From Methylibium sp. Root1272 (lineage in GTDB: Bacteria > Pseudomonadota > Gammaproteobacteria > Burkholderiales > Burkholderiaceae_C), in assembly GCF_001425905.1 (NCBI RefSeq), contig NZ_LMDY01000019.1, positions 1 through 64,000 on the forward strand: a stretch of 64,000 nt of DNA, given 5' to 3'. The notes under the pieces were generated by a model, which ran no database searches, had not been told where the DNA came from, and was given only the letters and a program-made list of their open reading frames with translations. The position numbers and the translations under genes were made by a program. Positions 18,517-26,802 of this stretch are shown here, piece by piece. Position 1 is the stretch's first letter; every line of letters begins with the position of its first letter.

Positions 18517-18556
18517 AGTTCGCGAACTGCGGTGCCGGTTGGTCTCCCGGCACCGC
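18517..18556. repeat. Palindrome plus perfect 10-bp hairpin between cistrons
   Basis: AGTTCGCGAACT (18517-18528) is a perfect 12-bp palindrome. It abuts a perfect inverted repeat GCGGTGCCGG / CCGGCACCGC (18529-18538 and 18547-18556) with an 8-nt loop. There is no T-tract, so it is unlikely to be a simple terminator; an mRNA processing or stability element, or a partial attenuator, fits better. It lies between the secreted protein gene ending at 18594 and the membrane-protein gene starting at 18483. Confidence 0.7.
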
Positions 18557-18593
18557 GGTACTCGCTCCCCTCACCCGCCCCCGGCCTCAGGCC

Positions 18594-19451
18594 TCAGGGC
18601 TTGCAGACATAGCCGCTGGTGCTGATGCTGATGATGGGCTGTGACTCTTCGCCACCTTCACGTACCCGTGTCTTGAAGGTGATGTTGGCCGGCGCCGTCT
18701 CCACGCCGTTCGGGCAGGTCACGCGGTGGTAGACCCAGGCGCTGATCGGGTTGTTCTTCGAGTACGGCTCGCAACGCTCAGGATCACTGGCGTTGACGTC
18801 GGTGCGGAACGCGACCTTGGTGTTGTCGCGCGTGATGGCCTGGTTGAGCCCGCTGTTCGTGCGCCCGACGTACTCGACATACTTGGTCGACAGCCCGGTG
18901 TCGACGCTCGTGCCGCTCGTCCCCATGTAATAGCCGGCCTCGACGGTCGCAGCGGTGGGCACCGTGCGGAAGAAGTCGTTGATCTCGAAGGTGAGGTTCG
19001 GCGGGTTGGCGACCGTGGTGTTCAGGATCGCGCGGGTGGCGAACACGTACACCTTGGTGGCGTTGCAGGTGGTGGTGCCCGAACCGGCGCAGTAGACGCG
19101 GTCGTACAGCGTGCCCACGGTCTTGGCCGGACTGCCGGTCTGCAGCGTGTACGAGGTCGACGCGACCGGCGTCGACGCGTAGCCCGGCATCGCAGCGCTG
19201 CCCGGCAGGCCGGTGAACTTGCCGGTGGCGAGCGAGGCCGACTGCTGCTCGACCGGCAGTTGGTCGCCGGTCGGCGCCACACCGGTGTTGGTGCAGGTCG
19301 CCGGCGTCGGAGAGACGACCGTCTTCGGGTTGACGGTCTGCAGGATCGTGCCGGAGGTCGGCAGCGACACCCATTGGGCCTGGGCGGGAGCGGCGACGCC
19401 GAACGCGGCGGCGACCGCCGCCAGGGCGGTCAGGTGGGAATGAACTTTCAT
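18594..19451 (-). CDS. Secreted protein of unknown function, paralogue of the adjacent 254-residue protein
   Basis: A 285-residue protein with a clear Sec signal peptide (MKVHSHLTALAAVAAAFG, cleavage after AQA near residue 26). The mature part is Thr/Ser/Asn-rich with scattered Cys. It shares with the upstream neighbour a core of KVYVF...LNTT, FEINDFFRTV, a GRTNSGLN block and FRTDVNA, suggesting an ancient duplication. No domain was recognised. Start ATG 19451 follows the neighbour's stop by 38 bp with GGTCTCC/GAGACC-type purine-rich sequence upstream. Its place in a TonB-receptor operon suggests an exported substrate-binding or surface protein; this is inference. Confidence 0.75.
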   Translation of the reverse strand: MKVHSHLTALAAVAAAFGVAAPAQAQWVSLPTSGTILQTVNPKTVVSPTPATCTNTGVAPTGDQLPVEQQSASLATGKFTGLPGSAAMPGYASTPVASTSYTLQTGSPAKTVGTLYDRVYCAGSGTTTCNATKVYVFATRAILNTTVANPPNLTFEINDFFRTVPTAATVEAGYYMGTSGTSVDTGLSTKYVEYVGRTNSGLNQAITRDNTKVAFRTDVNASDPERCEPYSKNNPISAWVYHRVTCPNGVETAPANITFKTRVREGGEESQPIISISTSGYVCKP

Positions 19452-19489
19452 GAGGGTCTCCTGTGGGTTTGTCTAGGGTCCGCGACGTG

Positions 19490-20254
19490 TCAGTCGTCGT
19501 CCTCGTCTTCGGGCGCGCACGCTTCGCTGGTGCATACCGGCTGGTAGCCCAGCGCGTAGATGCTGTTCTGGTCGACGTCCTCGTTCTCGGAGTTCAGCAG
19601 GCGCAATGCGAAGTCCTGGAGGCTGTAGCCCTCGGGAGCGCGCGTCTTGGTCAGCAGCCACGGCGAATTCGGGCTGCTCGGCCCGCTCGCCTCGGCGGCA
19701 TTGGCATCGATGCGGAAATCGACCCAAGCGTTGTTGCGCGGCGGCTTCGCGGTGTCGTACTCGTTCAGTCCCGAGAAGGTACGGCCGGCGGCCTTGAGCA
19801 GCTTGGTCGCCGCCGGGCTGCCGGCGAAATAGGCGACCTCGACGCCCTTGTCGGTGCGCACCTGGCGCAGCACGTCGTTGACGTTGAACGCGGCGCCCGT
19901 CTCGTCCCACTGGTTCGCGTTCATCTGCACGCGCACGCCGAAGATGAAGAGCTTCTTGTCGGTGCAATGCCGCCACACCTTCTCGAGCTGGGTGCCCACA
20001 CTGACGCCGTTGATGATGATCGGCGCCGAGCGCGACGCCACCAGGTCGAATCCGCTCTCGCCCGGCAGGCTGGTGACCTTGCAGGTCGTCACGCCGCTCG
20101 AGTTCGTCGGGTTGCAGGTCTTCAACACGTTCGCACCGCTCGCGCTCAGCGTTTCGAACCCCGCGGCCTGCGCCGCACCCGCGCCGGCCAGTGCCAGGCC
20201 CATGCCCATCACCGTGGCGATACCACGCCGCCGCAGCGGCCATTTCGATTTCAT
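19490..20254 (-). CDS. Secreted protein of unknown function with acidic C-terminus
   Basis: A 254-residue protein with a Sec signal peptide (basic MKSKWPLRRRG, hydrophobic core, AQA at about 29). The mature domain includes KLFIFGVRVQMNANQ, FNVNDVLRQV, GRTFSGLNEYDT and DFRIDANAA, blocks that parallel the downstream paralogue. It ends with a striking acidic tail (PEDEDDD). The open frame extends to 21601 but that region belongs to the lipoprotein gene in another frame; ATG 20254 has GGAGAGAGGAG-like purines upstream. No domain recognised. Confidence 0.75.
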   Translation of the reverse strand: MKSKWPLRRRGIATVMGMGLALAGAGAAQAAGFETLSASGANVLKTCNPTNSSGVTTCKVTSLPGESGFDLVASRSAPIIINGVSVGTQLEKVWRHCTDKKLFIFGVRVQMNANQWDETGAAFNVNDVLRQVRTDKGVEVAYFAGSPAATKLLKAAGRTFSGLNEYDTAKPPRNNAWVDFRIDANAAEASGPSSPNSPWLLTKTRAPEGYSLQDFALRLLNSENEDVDQNSIYALGYQPVCTSEACAPEDEDDD

Positions 20255-20283
20255 GCTGGTCTCCTCTCTCCGTTGGAACGCTG

Positions 20284-20308
20284 CACCCGCCGGCCCTTCC
20301 GGCGGGTG
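20284..20308. repeat. Perfect 10-bp inverted repeat in the leader of the 254-residue protein gene
   Basis: CACCCGCCGG (20284-20293), 5-nt loop, CCGGCGGGTG (20299-20308). A second smaller hairpin (CCCGC/GCGGG) is directly next to it. No T-tract follows in either direction. It occupies the 122-bp gap between the lipoprotein gene and the first secreted-protein gene and resembles an mRNA stabiliser or internal attenuator. Confidence 0.7.
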
Positions 20309-20376
20309 GCACCCTCCCGCCTTGCGCGGGAAGCTCCTTGCTCTGTTGTCCGTTCTCGCCCGCATCCCACCGCGCG

Positions 20377-22326
20377 CTAGGGCGGCGGCGCGATGAAGCT
20401 GCCGTTCAAAGTCACCGTTCTGTTGCCCGGCAAGTCGGCGGGTTCGATCTCGTGCAGGACGGCGCCGTTGAAGGTCACGGTTCTTTCGCCGGCTCCGTTG
20501 GGCGCACCGACCACGACGTTGCTGCAATCGCTGGTGCAGAGGAAATTGCCTCCGCTGTAGGACATGCCGCTCGCGTCGATGCGGGTGACCACGCCACCGC
20601 GGATCTGCAGCAGGACTCTCGGATTCATTCCGATCGGCACGGAGCCGAACACGTCGATGTCGAGATCGCCGGCACCGGATTGGGTCGTGGTCTTGCTTCC
20701 CGGCGCCGGGCAGATGTCGGTCACCGTCTGGGCGCCGAAGCTGACCTGGCCAAAGAAGTGATCCGTCGTGCCCAGGCAGTCGTTGGGTTGCGGTGAGAAC
20801 TCCGCCGGGTCGATGTACTCGATCGTCAGGAACGAACCCTGCAGCGTCGCCGCGTCGGTCAGCGTGGCCGGCGTGCCGTCGGCGTTCAGCGCCCGCAGTT
20901 GGACGCCGGTGAGCGTCAGGCTGCGCAGGGTGAGTTCGGGGCCGTAGTCGTAGTTGAGTTCCGGCGCACCGAGGACCGCGCCCGCGCATTCGGCGCCCAC
21001 GCACTTGAAGATCACTGGCTGGCCGGTGCCCGGGTCGGTGTACGGCCGCAAGGCCGTGATGCTGAGCAGGTTGCCCTCCTCGAAGTACACGGACAGGGCG
21101 CCACCGAACGTGACGGCGGTTCGTGGCAGGCCGGCGTTGCCGCCGAACATGCCGCCGATGCCGAACGGATCGCTGGCGTCGATGCATTCGGCGGCCAGGC
21201 TGAAGTCCGGGTACACCAGCGCGTAGCGGTTGTTGTCGCACGGCAGCACCGGGATCGCCGGGCCGGGGGCCGGCAGCGTCAGGCTTCCGTTCAGCACCGC
21301 GCTGCCGATCCGCGCATCGGTGAAGGTGGCCGCCCGGCTGAGGTCGCCGGCCGGCGTGCCGAGCACGAGGCCGGTGCAGCCGGCCGCACTGCAGTCGTAG
21401 GCCACGCCTTCCGCGGTGACATAGCGTTCGGTGAGCAGGTCGTTGCCACGGAGACGCAGCGTCAGCGTGGCGCCGTTCGGGTCCGTGACCACGTAGGCCA
21501 TCACCGTGGGATCGGCCGTCTCCGGCAGGCCGTTCTTCGTCGCCGTGCAGAAGCGGCTCGGCTGCCCACCGACGGTGACCGTGATCGACTCCGCCAGGCA
21601 CAGGCGGGCCTGGGCGGCGAGCGTCTGCGACAGGTCCGTCAGCGTGATGCCGTCGGCGGTGAGCCTGGCGTTGAGCGCGACCATCGTGTCGTACATCGGG
21701 TCGCCGTCACGCGCCTCGAACACGGCCTGCGTGAAGCTCGCCGTGCCGGACTGCACCTCGACGCCCAGCACGTCCTGCAGGTAGGCGGTCACGGCGGTCT
21801 GCGCCTCTGCGATCCGCGCATCGGTGATGCGCGCGATGTTGGCCGTGGCGGAGCCGCTGTAGCTGTCGAATGCCGACGCCGGGTCGGCACCGAGCAGTTG
21901 CGCCACCAGCAAGGTGGTCAGGGCGGTGACGTTCGCACGCCCCGGCTCGGTGGCGACAGAAACGAGGAAGCTTCCATCGACCAGGGCATTGCGCAGCATG
22001 TACGGGGGGTCGAGGTCCGTCAGGCCGGTGCGGTGCTCGTTGGCCTGGCCGGCGCCGTAGTTGTCGCTGCTGCGGATGATCCCGCGGCTGCCCTTGGCCG
22101 AGACGACGATGCGTCCCTGGATCGGCGAACTGCCGGGCTCGTTGTTCTCGACCACGTAGCCCGGCGTCACGATGCCGGTCAACTCGGCACGCACCGGCGA
22201 CGGTTGCCCGTCGACATCGCTGGTCGTGCCTCCCCCACCGCAAGCTGCCACCAACACGGCGACGGTGCAGGCGAGCACGCCGCAGCGCCCGCGGAGCACG
22301 CCGAGCAGAACATCGCTGGCACGCAC
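20377..22326 (-). CDS. Large lipoprotein with repeated Cys-pair modules
   Basis: A 649-residue predicted lipoprotein of unrecognised family. With the GTG start at 22326 the signal sequence has a basic region, a hydrophobic core and the lipobox LVAAC (Cys29) followed by GGGG. An ATG at 22356 in frame inside the receptor gene would add 10 residues; GTG is favoured because GAGG precedes it at 9 nt, overlapping the receptor stop. Three copies of the module C-x(4,5)-C-x-[GN]-[LAV] with following beta block are near 21.38, 20.99 and 20.53 kb, the last ending LNGSFIAPPP like the ends of the two membrane-anchored proteins. An N-terminal helical region (residues about 110-190) precedes them. Probably a surface or periplasmic partner of the TonB receptor. 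Confidence 0.75.
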   Translation of the reverse strand: MRASDVLLGVLRGRCGVLACTVAVLVAACGGGGTTSDVDGQPSPVRAELTGIVTPGYVVENNEPGSSPIQGRIVVSAKGSRGIIRSSDNYGAGQANEHRTGLTDLDPPYMLRNALVDGSFLVSVATEPGRANVTALTTLLVAQLLGADPASAFDSYSGSATANIARITDARIAEAQTAVTAYLQDVLGVEVQSGTASFTQAVFEARDGDPMYDTMVALNARLTADGITLTDLSQTLAAQARLCLAESITVTVGGQPSRFCTATKNGLPETADPTVMAYVVTDPNGATLTLRLRGNDLLTERYVTAEGVAYDCSAAGCTGLVLGTPAGDLSRAATFTDARIGSAVLNGSLTLPAPGPAIPVLPCDNNRYALVYPDFSLAAECIDASDPFGIGGMFGGNAGLPRTAVTFGGALSVYFEEGNLLSITALRPYTDPGTGQPVIFKCVGAECAGAVLGAPELNYDYGPELTLRSLTLTGVQLRALNADGTPATLTDAATLQGSFLTIEYIDPAEFSPQPNDCLGTTDHFFGQVSFGAQTVTDICPAPGSKTTTQSGAGDLDIDVFGSVPIGMNPRVLLQIRGGVVTRIDASGMSYSGGNFLCTSDCSNVVVGAPNGAGERTVTFNGAVLHEIEPADLPGNRTVTLNGSFIAPPP

Positions 22327-22336
22327 GGCGCCCGCC

Positions 22337-25141
22337 TCAATCCGCGCCGAGCGCATAGGACAGCCCCAGGAAGATGCCGCGCGGTGCGCCGGGGCCGACG
22401 AAGGTCGACGGCTGCCACTCGGCCGAGTTGTAGTTCCAGCCGCTCGCGCCGATCGCGCCCACGGTCGACGGCGAGAACGGGTTGATGCCCAGGCTGCCCG
22501 CGGTCGCATAGCGGCGGTCGAACAGGTTGGTGACCTGGGCGACGACGGTGAATCCTCTGGAGACGACGACGCTGGTGTCGAGGTTGAAGACCGCGAAGCC
22601 CGGCACCGTGCCCTTCTGCCTGAAGGTGCGTCCGGGTCGGGTGGCCGTCTGGATGTAGCCGCCTTCGCTCTGGTCGCAGGCCCGGGTCTGCGCGTTCGTG
22701 GGGCAGTAGTACTGGCCGGTCTCCTGGTCCGTGGCGCCGGTGCGATGCAGGTTGTTCTCGTTGCCGCGCACATAGGACATCGAGCGCAGTTGCATGCCCA
22801 GGCCGACCTTCCACGACGGCGTGACGCGAAACCCGAGGTTCAGGTTGAAGGCATGGGCCGGGATGCCGGGCATGCGGGCCCCGGGCGACACGAGGATCTG
22901 CTGGTAGGTCCCGCGCCCGCCGTTCAGCGACGCGCCGGGCGACGGCAGCAGCTGGTAATCGCGATAGCCCAGATCGGCCTGCGTGCGCGAGTTCTGATCG
23001 AAATCGGCGCTGCTGTTGTGCGGGCTCGTCATGTAGAACGACGACTCGAAGGTGGCGTCGGTGTAGGAGTAGCCGGCCTTCACGTCGAGCAGGCCCACGC
23101 GGCCCTGCACGCCGAGCTCGAGGCCGCGGCGGCGCGTCTTGCCGATGGTGTCGAAGTAGCTGCGGCCCTGGCCGACGCCGACGTAATAGATGTCGTCCTT
23201 CAGGTCGGTGCGGTAGAGGCTGGCGTTCCACTCCCAGTTCGCGGAGAGCAGCCCACGTGCGCCGAGCTCGAACGAGGTGGAACGGATCTGCGGCAGGTAG
23301 GGGTCGCCGGACAGCGTGGTCGGCAGGTTGCACCCCGGCCCCAGCAGGCTGCGCGCGGTGGTGCCGATCACCACCGGCGGCTGCCCCGGCGGGCCCGGCA
23401 GCGTGACCGGCGTGGGGGTGTCGTCGAAGGCGCAGCCCAGTTCCACCACCGACGGCGTGCGGGACCCTCGGCTCACGTTGGCGAAGGTATTGAGACCCTG
23501 CACGGGCAGCCAGTTGAGGCCGATCGACGGATTGAAGGAGCGATAGCTGAACTTCTCGGCCGTCCGCGTCTGCGCGTTGTCGTAGTTCGCCGGCAGTTCG
23601 TGCAGGTCGACCTGGCCTTCGACGGTGCGCGTCAGCAGGTGGTTGTCGACCGTGGTGTGGTTGTAGCGCGCGGCGGTGGTGAGCGTGAGCTGCGGCGTCA
23701 GGGTCCAGGTGTCGCTGGCGTAGAGACTCTTCGTCGTCGAGGTGCCTTCGAAGTTGTTGCCCGGCACGTCGATCTGCGCGGCCAGGAAGTTCGGAATCTC
23801 GGCCGGCGAGGCGTAGACGCCGTGCGACGCGTCGATCAGCCCTAGCCGCTGGTACATGGTGTAGGTCGAGCGACTGCGGTCGATCGAGGCACCCACCATC
23901 ACGCTGCGCGTCGGCAGGTTCCAGTTGAACTGCAGCGAGGCGCCGCGCGTGGTCTGGTCCAGCGCGGTATCCGTCAGCAGGCCGATCGGCGTGCCGGTGA
24001 TCACGCCCGGCGTGTTGTAGTAGGCGCCGTTGCGCGGCTGCACACCGGCCGCCGGATTGTCCGGGTCGAAGTAGCCGCCCCGCAGACCGATCATGTCGTC
24101 GAAGCCTTCGTAGATGTCGCCGTTGAGGCCGCCGCGCTTGCTCTTGCGGGTGTAGATCTGGCCGGTGACGTTGAAGGTCTCGGAGACGTCGAACTGCCCG
24201 CCGAGCGCGAGCTGCAGCACCCGGTTGTCGGAGCGGTCGGGCGACGTGAACACGGTTTCGGCACGCTGCTCGAACAGCGCCAGCGGGATCAGGCCGTTGC
24301 CGATCAGCTCGTTGTTCGCGTACAGCGCGCTGGCGAACAGCGAGCCGCGATCGAGCCGCAGGTCGCTGCGACCGAACAGCTGGTTCACGCGCGACGGCGA
24401 GTTGTCGCGCCAGCCGTCCTCGCGAAAGCCGGTGTAGGCCAGGAAGCCGCCCAGCGTGTCGTCGTTGGCGCCGGCGCTCAGCTTGACCTGCTTGCGGCCC
24501 CAGGAGCCGGCCAGCAACTCGCCCTCGACGCCGGGCGCCGTGAAGCCGTTCTTGCTGCGCACCGAGATCGCCCCGCCCAGCGTGTTCAGCCCGAACAGCG
24601 GGTTCGAGCCCGGAAAGAGATCGAAGCGTTCGATCGCGTTGAGCGGGATCAGGTCCCAGTTCACCACGTCGCCGAACGGCTCGTTCACCCGCACCCCGTC
24701 GAAGAACACCGACAGCCCCTGCGGCGTGCCGATCTGCGGGCTGGCCGTGAACCCCCGGTAGTTCACGTCCATCTGGAAGGGGTTGCCGCTGTAGTCGTTG
24801 ACGCTCACCCCCTGCAGCTGGGTGTTCATGTAGTCGCCGATGTTCAGCGCGCGCGACTCCTTGATCTGCTCCTTGGTCGCGCTCTGGATGTTCGCGGGAA
24901 TCTGGTCCTTCGTCACCGCCAGGCCGGGCATCGGGCCGACGTCGGTCGCACGCTTGCCCGGCACCAGCACGGGGTTGAGCCGCACGGCCGCGGCCGGTGG
25001 CGCCGCCTCGGGCGCCGAGGCCGCGGCGTCGGGCGCCTGTTGGGCCAGTACGGACAGCGGCGCCGTCAGCGTCGCCAACGAAAGCACCGCTTGCGTCAGG
25101 GGCGTCAGGCGGTGTTCTCGGGCTCGGGATCGGGCACTCAT
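22337..25141 (-). CDS. TonB-dependent outer-membrane receptor
   Basis: A 934-residue TonB-dependent receptor: signal peptide ending LSVLAQQ, a plug domain (ALNIGDYMNTQLQGVSVND, FFDGVRVNEPFGD, NTLGGAISVRSKNG) and a long beta-barrel with many aromatic-flanked strands. The C-terminus ends LGLSYALGAD, not with the usual aromatic residue. ATG 25141 was chosen over the 21-residue longer frame because it starts a normal basic signal-peptide n-region. First gene of the six-gene cassette, overlapping or abutting the lipoprotein gene. Substrate unknown; no B12, siderophore or haem hallmark was seen, and no Fur-like box was recognised upstream. Confidence 0.9.
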   Translation of the reverse strand: MSARSRAREHRLTPLTQAVLSLATLTAPLSVLAQQAPDAAASAPEAAPPAAAVRLNPVLVPGKRATDVGPMPGLAVTKDQIPANIQSATKEQIKESRALNIGDYMNTQLQGVSVNDYSGNPFQMDVNYRGFTASPQIGTPQGLSVFFDGVRVNEPFGDVVNWDLIPLNAIERFDLFPGSNPLFGLNTLGGAISVRSKNGFTAPGVEGELLAGSWGRKQVKLSAGANDDTLGGFLAYTGFREDGWRDNSPSRVNQLFGRSDLRLDRGSLFASALYANNELIGNGLIPLALFEQRAETVFTSPDRSDNRVLQLALGGQFDVSETFNVTGQIYTRKSKRGGLNGDIYEGFDDMIGLRGGYFDPDNPAAGVQPRNGAYYNTPGVITGTPIGLLTDTALDQTTRGASLQFNWNLPTRSVMVGASIDRSRSTYTMYQRLGLIDASHGVYASPAEIPNFLAAQIDVPGNNFEGTSTTKSLYASDTWTLTPQLTLTTAARYNHTTVDNHLLTRTVEGQVDLHELPANYDNAQTRTAEKFSYRSFNPSIGLNWLPVQGLNTFANVSRGSRTPSVVELGCAFDDTPTPVTLPGPPGQPPVVIGTTARSLLGPGCNLPTTLSGDPYLPQIRSTSFELGARGLLSANWEWNASLYRTDLKDDIYYVGVGQGRSYFDTIGKTRRRGLELGVQGRVGLLDVKAGYSYTDATFESSFYMTSPHNSSADFDQNSRTQADLGYRDYQLLPSPGASLNGGRGTYQQILVSPGARMPGIPAHAFNLNLGFRVTPSWKVGLGMQLRSMSYVRGNENNLHRTGATDQETGQYYCPTNAQTRACDQSEGGYIQTATRPGRTFRQKGTVPGFAVFNLDTSVVVSRGFTVVAQVTNLFDRRYATAGSLGINPFSPSTVGAIGASGWNYNSAEWQPSTFVGPGAPRGIFLGLSYALGAD

Positions 25142-25424
25142 GCAGTGGGTCTTCAGCGACGGAAACGGCTTGTGCGCGAGGGGCAGGAACAAGGGGCGTC
25201 GCATGCTAGGAGCGAGGTGCGCGCAGGCGATACGGGAGACGCTCCCGACTTGGCTCGGTGGAAATCCCGAGCGTCTTGCACCGCCTTTCGCGCAGGTTCG
25301 CGGGGCCTGTGCCAGTCCGGATCATTTGCTCCACGAGGGTTCGAACGGGCAGCGCCTAAAATCAAACGAGGGCCGCACTAACCCTGTGGAGGCCCCTGTC
25401 CCTCAAACTCCGCTGGAACTCTCC

Positions 25425-26615
25425 ATGTCTTTGTTCGCATCCGTCGAGCTCGCACCGCGCGACCCGATCCTCGGCCTGAACGAGCAGTTCAATGCCGACC
25501 CGAACCCCGCCAAGGTCAACCTCGGTGTCGGCGTCTACTACGACGAGAACGGCAAGCTGCCGCTGCTGAAATGCGTGGCCGCGGCCGAGCACCAGATGCT
25601 CGAGGCGCCGAAGGCGCGCGGCTACCTGCCGATCGACGGCATCGCGGCCTACGACAAGGCGGTGCAGGGCCTGGTGTTCGGCGACGCCGCCACCGCCAGC
25701 GGTCGCATCGCCACCGTCCAGGGCCTGGGCGGCACCGGCGGCCTGAAGGTCGGCGCCGACTTCCTGAAGCGCCTGAACCCGAACGCGCAGGTGCTGATCA
25801 GCGACCCGAGCTGGGAGAACCACCGCGCGCTGTTCACCAACGCCGGCTTCACGGTCGGCAGCTATCCGTACTACGACGCCACGAAGCGCGGCATCGCGAT
25901 CGACGGCCTGCTCGGCGCGCTGAACGGCGCCGCCGCCGGCACGATCGTCGTGCTGCATGCCTGCTGCCACAACCCGACCGGCTACGACCTCTCCGCGGCG
26001 CAGTGGGAGCAGGTGATCGCCGCGGTGAAGGCGCGTGGCCTCGTGCCCTTCCTCGACATGGCCTACCAGGGCTTCGGCTCGGGGCTGGCCGAGGACGGCG
26101 CGGTGGTGCAGCAGTTCCTGGCCTCGGGGCTGGACTTCTTCGTCTCCACCAGCTTCAGCAAGAGCTTCTCGCTGTACGGCGAGCGCGTCGGTGCGCTGAG
26201 CGTCGTGTGCGCGAGCAAGGAGGAAGCCTCGCGCGTGCTGAGCCAGCTGAAGATCGTGATCCGCACCAACTACTCCAACCCGCCGACGCACGGTGCCTCG
26301 GTCGTGGCCACCGTGCTCACCACCCCGGCGCTGCGCGCGCAGTGGGAGGAAGAACTCGCCGGCATGCGCCAGCGCATCAAGGCCATGCGCGTGGCGCTGG
26401 TCGAGAAGCTGCAGGCCGCCGGTGTGAAGGGCGACCTGAGCTACATCATCACTCAGCAGGGCATGTTCAGCTACTCCGGCCTGAACGCGGCGCAGATGCA
26501 GCGGCTGCGCGGCGAGTTCGGCATCTACGGCGTCGATTCGGGCCGCATCTGCGTGGCGGCGCTGAACCGGCACAACCTCGACGCGGTGGCCAAGGCGATT
26601 GCCGCGGTGATCTGA
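25425..26615 (+). CDS. tyrB: Aromatic-amino-acid/aspartate aminotransferase
   Basis: A 396-residue PLP-dependent class I aminotransferase of the AspC/TyrB subgroup, transferring amino groups between aspartate or aromatic amino acids and 2-oxoglutarate. Seen are LGVGVYYDENGKLPLL, HACCHNPTGYD, FLDMAYQGFG and the PLP-lysine motif SFSKSFSLYGERVG, with the C-terminal Arg in DSGRICVAALN. ATG 25425 starts the canonical MSLFASVELAPRDPI; the open frame upstream is non-coding. TAAAAT at 25357-25362 is a possible -10 element without a convincing -35. A strong terminator follows. Aspartate versus aromatic preference cannot be decided from sequence alone. Confidence 0.92.
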   Translation: MSLFASVELAPRDPILGLNEQFNADPNPAKVNLGVGVYYDENGKLPLLKCVAAAEHQMLEAPKARGYLPIDGIAAYDKAVQGLVFGDAATASGRIATVQGLGGTGGLKVGADFLKRLNPNAQVLISDPSWENHRALFTNAGFTVGSYPYYDATKRGIAIDGLLGALNGAAAGTIVVLHACCHNPTGYDLSAAQWEQVIAAVKARGLVPFLDMAYQGFGSGLAEDGAVVQQFLASGLDFFVSTSFSKSFSLYGERVGALSVVCASKEEASRVLSQLKIVIRTNYSNPPTHGASVVATVLTTPALRAQWEEELAGMRQRIKAMRVALVEKLQAAGVKGDLSYIITQQGMFSYSGLNAAQMQRLRGEFGIYGVDSGRICVAALNRHNLDAVAKAIAAVI

Positions 26616-26656
26616 AGTCGCCGCTCCTGCGGCGCGTTCCGGCGCGCCGCCGACCG

Positions 26657-26683
26657 AAAGCCGCGGCCCGCCGCGGCTTTTTT
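26657..26683 (+). terminator. Rho-independent terminator after the aminotransferase gene
   Basis: AAAGCCGCGG and CCGCGGCTTT form a perfect 10-bp stem around the tetraloop CCCG, continuing into TTTTTT. It starts 42 bp after the stop codon and is the clearest intrinsic terminator in the window. Confidence 0.93.
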
Positions 26684-26802
26684 GTGCCCCCCGCAAGCTC
26701 GTTTGCAATTCTTTTCAAGCCGGACAGCGCAACCGATGCACCGATCCGGGGTCTCATGCGTTAGATAGCAGACGCCGCCCCGCGGCCCGAGGTGACCACG
26801 TG

